From Pusillimonas sp. T7-7 (GTDB taxonomy: Bacteria > Pseudomonadota > Gammaproteobacteria > Burkholderiales > Burkholderiaceae_B), in contig NC_015458.1 of the NCBI RefSeq assembly GCF_000209655.1, forward strand, positions 3,162,001 to 3,226,000: 64,000 nucleotides of DNA. Direction: 5' to 3'. The first letter of the stretch is position 1; the number at the start of each line of letters is the position of its first letter. The notes under the pieces are model-generated. The model did not search any database. It saw only the letters and a list, made by a program, of their open reading frames with translations, and was not told the DNA's origin. The translations under genes were made by a program, and so were the position numbers. Of the stretch, positions 18,099 through 26,468 are shown one piece after another.

Positions 18099-19844
18099 GT
18101 GAATACTACTACTGAAAGCGTCACCCGCAACGGGGCCCAGGCCCTGCTTGATACCTTGATTGCCAGCGGGGTGGATACGATTTTTGGCTATCCGGGCGGC
18201 GCCGTGCTGCCTTTGTACGATGCCCTGTATTCCGAACCGCGCATACGGCATGTATTGGTGCGGCATGAGCAGGGAGCCATGCACGCCGCCGAGGGCTATG
18301 CCCGTTCTACCGGCAAGCCGGGTGTTGTCGTCGTGACGTCGGGGCCTGGCATGGCCAACACCACTTCGGGTCTGCTGGACGCCCTGTGCGATTCAATCCC
18401 CGTGCTGTGCATCAGTGGTCAGGTGGCGACCGGGGCCATAGGTACCGACGCCTTCCAGGAATGTGATGCCATTGGTATTTCCCGCCCGGTTACCAAGTGG
18501 AACGCGCAGATCCGGCGTACGGAAGACGTGGCTGCCCTGGCTGCCAAAGCCTATCAGCTGACCACCTCGGGCCGGCCGGGTCCGGTATTGCTGGATTTCC
18601 CCAAAGACATGCAAATAGGGCTGGTACCCGATCAGGCTGTCAGTGCCGAACCGTTGGAGCCGGCTGCTGTTGAAACCAACAGCCCATTGACGGAAGCGGC
18701 CATCAAGCGTGCCGCCTCGCTGATTGCCAATGCCAAACGTCCTGTTTTTTATGGCGGGGGCGGGCTGATCAATTCAGGCATAGACGCCTGTCACGCTTAC
18801 ACCAGCCTGGTGCAGGACATGGGCGCGCCTTGCACCCTGACCTTGATGGGCCTGGGTGCCTTCCCGGCCGATGATCCGTTATTCCTGGGCATGCTGGGCA
18901 TGCACGGAACCCTGGAGGCCAACCTGGCCATGCACCACGCCGACCTCATCATCTGCGTGGGTGCGCGCTTTGACGATCGCATCACCGGCCGCTTGTCGGA
19001 TTTTTGCCCGCATGCCAGCAAAATCCATCTTGATATCGATCCGGCATCCATCAATAAAGTCGTGCGTGCCGATGTGGCCATGGTGGGCGACTGCTACCCG
19101 TTGCTGCGCGCGCTACGCAAGGAATTGGGGCAGATACAGCTTGAGTCCAAGCGGCTGGATGCCTGGTGGCAGCGTATTGCCGTTTGGCGCGCCAAAGATT
19201 GCCTTAAGGTCACGCCTTCAACCGAGCATATCTTGCCGCAGCACCTGATGCAGCGCCTGGATCACATTCTGACGGGCACCGACGCCATCATTGCCACCGA
19301 CGTAGGCCAGCATCAGATGTGGGCTGCGCAATACATCAAGTTCAATCGTCCGAATCGATGGCTGACTTCTGGCGGGGCGGGAACCATGGGCTATGGCCTG
19401 CCTGCGGCCATAGGCGCGCAAATTGCCCATCCCGACAAGCCGGTGGTCTGCGTCAGCGGCGATGCATCAGTGCTGATGAACATCCAGGAGCTGGCGAGCG
19501 CCACGCAGCATCAAACGCCTGTCAAGGTCGTGCTGTGCAACAACGGGCATATGGGCATGGTGCGTCAATGGCAGGAGCTGATACACGATGGTCGCTACAG
19601 CCATAGCTATAACGCCTCGCTGCCCGATTTCGTGGCTTTGGCCAAGGCCTTTGGCTGGGGCGCCGCCCGGGTGGAAAACCCGGCCGACCTGGATGCGGCG
19701 CTGACCGAATGCATGGCTTACGATGGCCCCTTCTTCCTGGACGTAGTCGTACTGGCTCAGGAAAACTGCTTCCCCATGATGCCCGCAGGTTATGGCCATC
19801 AGCAAGTCATGCTGTCGGAAGACACCTGGTACGTTGAAGACTAG
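18099..19844 (+). CDS. Acetolactate synthase large subunit, solitary
   Basis: A 581-residue thiamine-diphosphate enzyme of the biosynthetic AHAS type. The ThDP-activating Glu is in [42 protein letters not shown] and the cofactor motif [14 protein letters not shown]...[14 protein letters not shown] follow, where GDA replaces the usual GDG. The reading starts with GTG at 18099. No regulatory subunit gene (ilvN/ilvH) or ilvC follows, so this may be a second AHAS-type paralogue and not the main biosynthetic copy. It converges on the E1 gene with a 32-base gap. Confidence 0.88.
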   Translation: MNTTTESVTRNGAQALLDTLIASGVDTIFGYPGGAVLPLYDALYSEPRIRHVLVRHEQGAMHAAEGYARSTGKPGVVVVTSGPGMANTTSGLLDALCDSIPVLCISGQVATGAIGTDAFQECDAIGISRPVTKWNAQIRRTEDVAALAAKAYQLTTSGRPGPVLLDFPKDMQIGLVPDQAVSAEPLEPAAVETNSPLTEAAIKRAASLIANAKRPVFYGGGGLINSGIDACHAYTSLVQDMGAPCTLTLMGLGAFPADDPLFLGMLGMHGTLEANLAMHHADLIICVGARFDDRITGRLSDFCPHASKIHLDIDPASINKVVRADVAMVGDCYPLLRALRKELGQIQLESKRLDAWWQRIAVWRAKDCLKVTPSTEHILPQHLMQRLDHILTGTDAIIATDVGQHQMWAAQYIKFNRPNRWLTSGGAGTMGYGLPAAIGAQIAHPDKPVVCVSGDASVLMNIQELASATQHQTPVKVVLCNNGHMGMVRQWQELIHDGRYSHSYNASLPDFVALAKAFGWGAARVENPADLDAALTECMAYDGPFFLDVVVLAQENCFPMMPAGYGHQQVMLSEDTWYVED

Positions 19845-19876
19845 CTATTGATTCTTGCGGCGAGCTGCTTGGCATT

Positions 19877-22525
19877 TTATTGGCCTGCTACCCGCGCCGC
19901 CTCGGCTATGGCCTGCGCATCAACCTGGAAAAAACGCCGCAGCTCGCTACGCGAGTCGCTGCGACCAAAGCCGTCGGTACCCAGGGTCAGGTAGCGGCGA
20001 TCGGCCGGTAGATAGGCCCGTATGGATTCAGGTACCAGGCGTACGTAGTCGCTGGCCGCCACAATGGGGCCAGAGCTATTGGCCAGCAGGCGGGCGATGA
20101 AGCTGCCGTTGGCGGCCTGGGCATTACCCAGGTCGGCTGCAACAACGTTCTGTCCTTCGCGTGCAAGCTCGCTCCAGCTCGTCACGCTGTATACGTCTGC
20201 GGTGATGCCCTCGGCAGCCAGGCGCTCGGCAGCGCGTATGGTTTCCGTGAGGATGGCGCCCGAGCCCAGTAACGTGACGCAAGGCGCTTGCGCCGTGTTG
20301 TCGCCTTGCGCTTGGTAACGGGCATAGTGCCAGGCGCCGCGTATCACGTCGCCGTGCTTGTCTTCGGGCAAATCGGGCTGGGCGTAGTTCTCGTTCATGG
20401 TGGTGATGTAATAGAACACGTCGCGTTGCTCTTCCAGCATCTCGCGCATGCCGTGATCGACGATGACCGCCAGCTCGCCGGCAAAAGCCGGGTCGTAGGA
20501 CTTGCAGTTGGGTATGGTGGAAGACAGCAGGTGACTGCTGCCGTCCTGATGCTGCAGGCCTTCGCCGGCCAGTGTCGTGCGGCCGGATGTGGCGCCGATC
20601 AGGAAACCGCGCGGGCGCTGATCGGCGGCGGCCCAGATCAGGTCGCCGACGCGCTGGAAGCCGAACATTGAGTAGTAGATGTAAAACGGCAGCATGGCCA
20701 GGCCGTGCACGCTGTAGCTGGTGGCGGCTGCCGTCCAGCTTGAAATGGCGGCGGCTTCGCTGATGCCTTCTTCCAGTATTTGTCCGTCGGTCGCTTCGTG
20801 GTAGCTCAGCAGCGAGCCTATGTCTTCCGGCTCATAGCGCTGGCCTACGTTGGAGTAAATGCCTACTTGCTTGAATAGATTGGCCATGCCGAAGGTGCGG
20901 GCTTCATCAGCCACGATGGGTACCAGCCTTGCGCCCAGCTCGCCGTCTTTGAGCAGGCTGCCCAGCATGCGCACGAATGCCATGGTGGTGGACATTTCCC
21001 GGTTCTTGCCTTGCAGCGCAAACTGGGCATAGTTGGCCAGCGGGGGCACGGCTACAGGGGCTGCCTGGGTTTGGCGTGCAGGCAGGTAGCCGCCCAGCGC
21101 CTGCCGTTTGCTGTGCAAATACTGCAGCTCGGGGCTGTCTTCGGCAGGTTTGTAGAAATCGAGCCTGCGCGCTTGCTCGTCGGACAAAGGCAGCTTGAAG
21201 CGATCTCGAAAAGCCAGCAGATCGGTGTCTTCGAACTTTTTGTGCGAGTGGGTGGTCATGCGGCCCTGGCCGGCTGCGCCCATGCCATAGCCCTTCTTGG
21301 TGTGAGCCAGGATCACGGTGGGCTGGCCGCGATGTCCGGCCGCGGCAGCGTAGGCGGCGTGTATTTTCACCAGGTCGTGGCCCCCGCGTTTCAGGGCATC
21401 TATCTGTTCGTCGCTCATGCCTTGCGCCAGTCGCTTCAGATCAGGATTCTGGTCGAAGAAATGCTCGCGGTTGTAGCGGCCGTCCTTGGCCGCAAAGGTT
21501 TGCATTTGCCCGTCTACGGTATTGGACAAGGCTCGTACCAGCGCACCCTGCGTGTCGCGGGCGAACAGGCCGTCCCAGTCGCTGCCCCAGAGCAGCTTGA
21601 TGACATTCCAGCCAGCGCCCAGGAAATGGCGTTCCAGTTCGTCGATGATGCGCGAGTTGCCGCGCACCGGGCCGTCCAGCCGCTGCAGATTGCAGTTCAC
21701 TACCCAGACCAGGTTGTCCAGGCCCTCGCGTGAGGCCAGGGTCAGGGCGCTCATGGATTCAGGCTCGTCCATCTCGCCGTCACCGAATATGCCCCACACT
21801 TTGCGGCCCTGGCAGTCGAGCAGGCCGCGGTGCGTCAGGTAGCGCATGAAGCGGGCCTGATAGATGGAACTGATGGGGCCTATGCCCATGGAGCCCGTGG
21901 GAAACTGCCAGAAATCGGGCATCAGGTAGGGATGGGGGTAGCTGGACAGGCCGCGCGCGCCTTCGCGTGGCCCGCGCAATTCCTGGCGATAGTGGGCCAG
22001 GTCGTCCTGCTTCAGCCGCCCTTCCAGGTAGGCACGGGCGTAGACGCCGGGTGCGCTGTGAGGTTGGAAGAAGACCAAGTCGCCGCCGTGCGCGCCCGCA
22101 TCGCTATTGCGAGCCTGGAAGAAGTGATTGAAGCCGACCTCGAACAGATCCGCTGCGCTGGCATAGCTGGCAATGTGACCGCCCAGCTCGCCGTAGGCGG
22201 CATTGGCACGCACCACCATGGCCAGTGCATTCCAGCGCATCAGCGCTCCCAGGCGGGTTTCCAGGTCGAGATCGCCGGGAAAGTCGGGCTGCTGTTGCGC
22301 CGCAATGGTATTCACATAAGGCGTGCCGGTAGGCGGCACACAGGAAACCTGCATGCTGCTGGCCAGACGCAGCAGTTCCTGCAACATGAAACTGCCGCGT
22401 TCGGAACCTTGAGTGCTGATCAGGGTTTGGAAGGATTCACGCCATTCCAGGGTTTCTTCCGGATCGGTGTCTCCGTGGTGATCGGCGGGAGGCAGCAAGT
22501 GGTGCAGAGGCAAAGGCGAGTTCAT
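19877..22525 (-). CDS. Pyruvate dehydrogenase-type E1 component, solitary (possible MdeB-like 2-oxo acid E1)
   Basis: An 882-residue homodimeric-type E1 (AceE family) with the ThDP motif WGIFGDGEMDEPESMSALTLA and downstream HEATDGQILEEGISEA. AceE decarboxylates pyruvate within the PDH complex. Here neither aceF nor lpdA is nearby. Instead a divergent Lrp/AsnC gene lies 226 bases away. That layout resembles Pseudomonas mdeB with mdeR, where an AceE-like E1 acts on 2-oxobutyrate. This is inference from context. The start MNSPLPLHHLLPP at 22525 is chosen; 23 more open codons upstream are not conserved-looking, and no good Shine-Dalgarno was found. Confidence 0.85.
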   Translation of the reverse strand: MNSPLPLHHLLPPADHHGDTDPEETLEWRESFQTLISTQGSERGSFMLQELLRLASSMQVSCVPPTGTPYVNTIAAQQQPDFPGDLDLETRLGALMRWNALAMVVRANAAYGELGGHIASYASAADLFEVGFNHFFQARNSDAGAHGGDLVFFQPHSAPGVYARAYLEGRLKQDDLAHYRQELRGPREGARGLSSYPHPYLMPDFWQFPTGSMGIGPISSIYQARFMRYLTHRGLLDCQGRKVWGIFGDGEMDEPESMSALTLASREGLDNLVWVVNCNLQRLDGPVRGNSRIIDELERHFLGAGWNVIKLLWGSDWDGLFARDTQGALVRALSNTVDGQMQTFAAKDGRYNREHFFDQNPDLKRLAQGMSDEQIDALKRGGHDLVKIHAAYAAAAGHRGQPTVILAHTKKGYGMGAAGQGRMTTHSHKKFEDTDLLAFRDRFKLPLSDEQARRLDFYKPAEDSPELQYLHSKRQALGGYLPARQTQAAPVAVPPLANYAQFALQGKNREMSTTMAFVRMLGSLLKDGELGARLVPIVADEARTFGMANLFKQVGIYSNVGQRYEPEDIGSLLSYHEATDGQILEEGISEAAAISSWTAAATSYSVHGLAMLPFYIYYSMFGFQRVGDLIWAAADQRPRGFLIGATSGRTTLAGEGLQHQDGSSHLLSSTIPNCKSYDPAFAGELAVIVDHGMREMLEEQRDVFYYITTMNENYAQPDLPEDKHGDVIRGAWHYARYQAQGDNTAQAPCVTLLGSGAILTETIRAAERLAAEGITADVYSVTSWSELAREGQNVVAADLGNAQAANGSFIARLLANSSGPIVAASDYVRLVPESIRAYLPADRRYLTLGTDGFGRSDSRSELRRFFQVDAQAIAEAARVAGQ

Positions 22526-22552
22526 GTCTGGAAGCTTGAAAGGAGTTGGCGG

Positions 22553-22650
22553 TATGCTGAGCTTTCTAGCATTGTGCGATGAAAATGCCGGCATTAGGTT
22601 CTAAATCAGTATGCTGAACTATGCTTTATAAGCATAAAATGCTTATAAAG
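22553..22650. promoter_or_regulatory. Repeated operator-like elements between E1 gene and lrp-type gene
   Basis: The divergent region carries TATGCTGAGCT at 22553-22563 and a near copy TATGCTGAACT at 22610-22620. Next come the dyad ATGCTTTATAAGCAT at 22621-22635 (arms ATGCTT/AAGCAT) and a half copy ATGCTTATAAAG at 22639-22650. Clustered AT-rich imperfect dyads suit Lrp/AsnC octamer binding. The likely binder is the adjacent regulator, controlling itself and the E1 gene. Confidence 0.6.
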
Positions 22651-22751
22651 TGTATTTTTCAAGTTCTTTGTGTTTTATCTCTTCTTTTATACTGGTACAA
22701 GATGGTTTTGATGAAAGCCCACGCCTTGCGGCGGAAAACAGGGAGTGGTTC

Positions 22752-23246
22752 ATGAAGCAAGGCGTTCAGCTGGATGCGACCGATCTGCGCATTCTTGACG
22801 AGCTGCAGCGTGATGGTGGCCTTAGCAATGTTGAATTGGCGCGGCGGGTGCACTTGTCGCCTTCGCCCTGTCTGCTGCGGGTCAAGGCCCTGCAGGCCGC
22901 CGGGGTGATCACACGCTATGTGGCCCTGACCGATGCGGCCGCCTTGGGCCTGGACCTGAACGTATTTATTTCCATCAGCCTGAAGTCGCAAGACAAAGAA
23001 GCCTTGGCGAACTTCGAGCGCCGTATCGCCGAACACCCCGAGGTCATGGAGTGCTACCTGATGACAGGAGACTCCGATTACCTTATTCGTGTCGCCTTGC
23101 CCAATATCGGGGCGCTGGAGCGATTCATACTTGAACAGCTAACCCCCATTCCCGGCATCGAGAAAATACGCTCCAGCTTTGCACTGAAGCAGGTGTCGTA
23201 TAAAACGGCGTTGCCGCTGCCAGCGGAACGAACCCGCATGGCCTGA
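22752..23246 (+). CDS. Lrp/AsnC-family transcriptional regulator
   Basis: A 164-residue regulator with an N-terminal winged helix-turn-helix ([20 protein letters not shown], then [20 protein letters not shown]) and a C-terminal RAM ligand domain ([18 protein letters not shown]). The ATG at 22752 follows gggag at 22741-22745 and gives the standard family length. Members sense amino acids. It is divergent from the solitary E1 gene and probably governs it. The second TRAP operon begins 85 bases downstream on the same strand and might also be a target. Confidence 0.9.
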   Translation: MKQGVQLDATDLRILDELQRDGGLSNVELARRVHLSPSPCLLRVKALQAAGVITRYVALTDAAALGLDLNVFISISLKSQDKEALANFERRIAEHPEVMECYLMTGDSDYLIRVALPNIGALERFILEQLTPIPGIEKIRSSFALKQVSYKTALPLPAERTRMA

Positions 23247-23331
23247 TCAAAGAAAACCCCTATACCGCACAGGCCCTGTTTTAGGGTAAAACCCTGAAGT
23301 CGCTACACAATGATCTAATGTTGGGGAAATA

Positions 23332-24312
23332 ATGCGTAATACCTGGTTTACCAAAGTCCTGTTGGCTGCCTCTGTGGCCGGCATGTTTGCCGCCGCTCCT
23401 ACACTGGCCGAAACCAAGCTGAAGATGGCCTATGCGCTGTCGACCAGCTCACATTACGGCGCAGGCGCCGACGCTTTTGCCAAGGCCATTGAAAGCTCCA
23501 GCAATGGCGAGTTCAAGCTCGAGCAGTTTCCCAATAGCGCCCTGGGCGGCGAACGCGAAGTCATTGAAGGGCTGCAGCTGGGCACCATCGACCTGGCCAT
23601 TGTGTCGACGGGCGCCACGCTGAACTTCGTGCCTAAAACAGGCGTATTCGATATTCCCTTCCTGTTCCGCGACCTGGCCCATGCCCGCAAGGTGCTTGAC
23701 GGTGAGATCGGCCAGCAAATGCTGACCGAATTTCCCAAGCGCGGCATTGTTGCCCTGGCCTGGGGCGAGCAAGGTTTCCGTCACCTCACCAATAATGTGC
23801 GCCCGGTCCATACGCCCGAAGATGCCAAGGGCTTGAAGGTTCGTACTACCGAAAACCCCATCCACATCGCCGCCTTCCGTGAAATTGGCATTCTGGCTAC
23901 GCCCATGGCCTGGCCCGAAGTCGCCACTGCCCTGCAGCAAGGCACTATCGACGGCCAGGAAAACCCCTTGTCCGTGATCGTGTCGGCCAAGCTGCCTCAG
24001 TTGCAAAAGTATCTGTCGCTGACCGCGCACGTATACGGTCCCGCCCTGGTGTTGATGTCACCCAACGTCTACGACGGCTTGTCTGACGCCGACAAAGAAA
24101 AGTTCAAGCAGGCTGGTCACGAGTCGGCCATGGCCATGCGCAAGTATGTTGACGATATCGAAGCCAGTGGCGTCGAGGCCGTCAAGAAGGAAGGCATGCA
24201 GGTCAACACGGTTGATCACGCAGCATTCGTGAAAGCCGTGCAGCCGGTGTACCCGCAATACTACAAGCAGTTCGGCAAAGAGCTGGTTGAGTCCATTCAA
24301 AACACAAAGTAA
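23332..24312 (+). CDS. TRAP transporter solute-binding protein, DctP family (system 2)
   Basis: A 326-residue periplasmic receptor with signal peptide MRNTWFTKVLLAASVAGMFA ending near TLA-ETKLK. Family marks are SNGEFKLEQFPNSALGGERE, GLKVRTTENPIHI (the Arg expected to clamp a carboxylate) and DGQENPLSVI. The ATG at 23332 has gggga just upstream. A small inverted repeat AGGGT/ACCCT at 23283-23295 precedes the gene. It is first in a P-Q-M operon and is separated from dctQ by 150 bases with a terminator-like hairpin, which should favour receptor over permease synthesis. Confidence 0.93.
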   Translation: MRNTWFTKVLLAASVAGMFAAAPTLAETKLKMAYALSTSSHYGAGADAFAKAIESSSNGEFKLEQFPNSALGGEREVIEGLQLGTIDLAIVSTGATLNFVPKTGVFDIPFLFRDLAHARKVLDGEIGQQMLTEFPKRGIVALAWGEQGFRHLTNNVRPVHTPEDAKGLKVRTTENPIHIAAFREIGILATPMAWPEVATALQQGTIDGQENPLSVIVSAKLPQLQKYLSLTAHVYGPALVLMSPNVYDGLSDADKEKFKQAGHESAMAMRKYVDDIEASGVEAVKKEGMQVNTVDHAAFVKAVQPVYPQYYKQFGKELVESIQNTK

Positions 24313-24381
24313 ATCCTGGAGCATCAGTGTCTTGCCAGCTTGAATCAATCAGGCAAGACACGACATGAGCGCCAAGACCAG

Positions 24382-24410
24382 GGCTGGCTAAATGCCAGCC
24401 TTTGTCATTT
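24382..24410 (+). terminator. Attenuator-like hairpin between dctP and dctQ of system 2
   Basis: GGCTGGC at 24382-24388 and GCCAGCC at 24394-24400 flank a 5-base loop and are followed by a T-rich stretch (TTTGTCATTTTT). A separate perfect 10-base inverted repeat (GTGTCTTGCC at 24327-24336 with GGCAAGACAC at 24352-24361) lies just before. Both sit inside the operon after the receptor gene, suggesting partial termination or 3' end stabilisation of the receptor message. Confidence 0.65.
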
Positions 24411-24462
24411 TTCGGCGCATTTTGCTTGCAGGCGCCAGGCACGACACATACAGGACAAGTCA

Positions 24463-24957
24463 GTGACAGTTTTCCGCTTTCTGGATCGATCCCTTTTTCG
24501 GCTGGTTTCGATTGTTACCCAGCTATTGATTCTTTCGGCCGTCGCCGCCGGCTTCTACCAGGTGATCGCGCGCTTCGTGTTGGAGTCGCCGGCCGATTGG
24601 AGCGAGGCCTGGACACGAGCCTCCCTTATCTGGACGGTGATGCTGGGTGTTGCACTGGCCTTCAGGCAAGGCGCCATGCTGAGCGTAGAGATGCTGCACA
24701 GCTTTCTTGGGCCGCGCAACAAGCGCTGGCTGGAGCACGTGATTCTGGTCATATGCGTGGCCTTTCTGGGCTTTATGGCCTGGGCGGGCGGCCAGATGAC
24801 GTGGCGGGTGCGTTTTCAGACCATGCCCAGTCTCGAGTTTTCCATTTCATGGGTGTATATCTCCATACCCATAGGCATGGTGCTGGCCATATTGGCTGTC
24901 GTGGCCTTTTGGGCGGAAGGTCCGCGCAAAGCCATTGTCGACGACACCGTCATTTGA
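24463..24957 (+). CDS. TRAP transporter small permease, DctQ family (system 2)
   Basis: A 164-residue four-helix membrane protein with the DctQ pattern VIARFVLESPADWSEAWTRA and ALAFRQGAMLSVEML. The likely start is GTG at 24463 (VTVFRFLDRSLFRL). An upstream ATG at 24340 would run through the hairpin region and give a non-hydrophobic, unfamily-like N-terminus. It is followed by dctM after 57 bases. Confidence 0.88.
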   Translation: MTVFRFLDRSLFRLVSIVTQLLILSAVAAGFYQVIARFVLESPADWSEAWTRASLIWTVMLGVALAFRQGAMLSVEMLHSFLGPRNKRWLEHVILVICVAFLGFMAWAGGQMTWRVRFQTMPSLEFSISWVYISIPIGMVLAILAVVAFWAEGPRKAIVDDTVI

Positions 24958-25014
24958 TGCTGCGCTCAGCGCAAGCAACAACACTATTCATAATGAACAA
25001 AACCGGGTGAAACC

Positions 25015-26289
25015 ATGCCGCAGTTGATGGTTATTTCAATGTTGCTGTTTTTTGCGCTGTCGGTGCCGGTGGCGGTTGCCATCGGCCTGGCCAGCATGCT
25101 GGGTGTTGCCTACGACGGCATGACCTGGCTGGTGATCGCGCAGCAAATTTACGCGGCGCTCGACAAGTATCCGCTGGTCGCCGTGCCTTTCTTCATCCTT
25201 GCCGGCAATCTGATGGAGGCGGGCGGAATCTCTGAGCGCATGGTCGATTTCGCCAAGAGCGTCGTGGGCGGCATGCAGGGTGGTTTGGCGTGCAGCTGCG
25301 TGCTGACATGCATGATCTTCGCCGCTGTGGCCGGATCCAGTGTGGCCACGACATTCGCCGTGGGCGCCATCCTTATTCCGGCCATGGTCAAGCACGGCTA
25401 TCCCAAGCCTTTTTCCGCATCACTGCAAGCTTCCGCAGCTGAGCTGGGCGTGATTATCCCTCCGTCAATCCCGATGATTCTGTTTGCGGTGTCCACCGAT
25501 ACGTCAGTAGGCGAGCTGTTTATCGCGGGTATAGGCCCGGGGCTGCTGATAGCGGGCGCTCTGATGATTTACGTATGGGTATACGCACGCAGGCATGGCT
25601 ACGGCAAGCAGGACGGCGCCGATCGTCTGCCGCTATGGCCCGCCTTCAAGCGCGCCTGGCTGGCCTTGCTGATGCCGGGCATCATTCTTGGCGGTATTTA
25701 TGGCGGGATATTCACGCCTACCGAGGCATCGGCGGTTGCGGTTGTATATGCCTTGATTGTCGGCATCTTCGTTTATCGTCGTTTAACGTTCAGCACTTTG
25801 TCGAAAACGCTACATAGATCAGTTGTTTCTACCGCAGTCATCATGTTTGTGATAGCCAATGCGGGCGTCTTCGGCTTTCTGCTTAATCGCGCAGGCATTC
25901 CGTCGGCCTTGGGCCAATGGTTGGGCATGGTTTTCAGCGATAAGTACACTTTCCTGATGGGCGTGAACGTAGCGCTTTTCTTTATCGGAATGTTCATTGA
26001 AACCTCAGCCTCCATCGTGGTGCTGGCCCCCTTGCTGCTGCCGGTTGCCATGCAATTCGGCGTGGATCCCGCCCACTTCGGGGTGCTGATGGTGGTCAAT
26101 CTGGCCTTGGGTATGGTGACGCCTCCTTTCGGCGTGAACCTGTTTGCCGCCTGCGCGGTGGCGAATCTACCGATAGAACGGTTGGTGAAGTCGTTGCTGC
26201 CGTTCGTGGCGGTGGTGCTGGGGTGCTTGCTGATTATCACTTACGTGCCTGAGATTTCGCTGTTCTTCAAGGAACTGGCGTACGGGTAG
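25015..26289 (+). CDS. TRAP transporter large permease, DctM family (system 2)
   Basis: A 424-residue polytopic protein of about twelve segments. DctM hallmarks are FFILAGNLMEAGGISERMVDFA, FAAVAGSSVATTFAVGAILIPAM, AELGVIIPPSIPMILFAV and IYGGIFTPTEASAVAVVYAL. It closes the second TRAP operon. About 180 bases follow before topB converges on it. The substrate is unknown. The neighbouring E1, ALS and Lrp genes would fit a 2-oxo or hydroxy acid, but that is only context. Confidence 0.94.
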   Translation: MPQLMVISMLLFFALSVPVAVAIGLASMLGVAYDGMTWLVIAQQIYAALDKYPLVAVPFFILAGNLMEAGGISERMVDFAKSVVGGMQGGLACSCVLTCMIFAAVAGSSVATTFAVGAILIPAMVKHGYPKPFSASLQASAAELGVIIPPSIPMILFAVSTDTSVGELFIAGIGPGLLIAGALMIYVWVYARRHGYGKQDGADRLPLWPAFKRAWLALLMPGIILGGIYGGIFTPTEASAVAVVYALIVGIFVYRRLTFSTLSKTLHRSVVSTAVIMFVIANAGVFGFLLNRAGIPSALGQWLGMVFSDKYTFLMGVNVALFFIGMFIETSASIVVLAPLLLPVAMQFGVDPAHFGVLMVVNLALGMVTPPFGVNLFAACAVANLPIERLVKSLLPFVAVVLGCLLIITYVPEISLFFKELAYG

Positions 26290-26397
26290 ACCGTTTACTG
26301 GTTTATTGTTTCTTGCGCGCTACGGGCGTCTGGCTCAGGGCAGACACCCGGCACACGTCATAGAACCAGCAAGACGTTTCTTAAGCACACAGACCAA

Positions 26398-26428
26398 GTA
26401 AAAAGCGGCGCCCAAAACAGGCGCCGCT
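26398..26428 (-). terminator. Rho-independent terminator of topB
   Basis: Perfect 9-base arms (AGCGGCGCC at 26404-26412 and GGCGCCGCT at 26420-26428) with a 7-base loop. Read on the minus strand the hairpin is followed directly by TTTTTACTT. It lies 40 bases past the topB stop. Confidence 0.88.
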
Positions 26429-26468
26429 GGCTATGGCTACAAGCAGATCCTTCTGCCTGCCCCATCAC

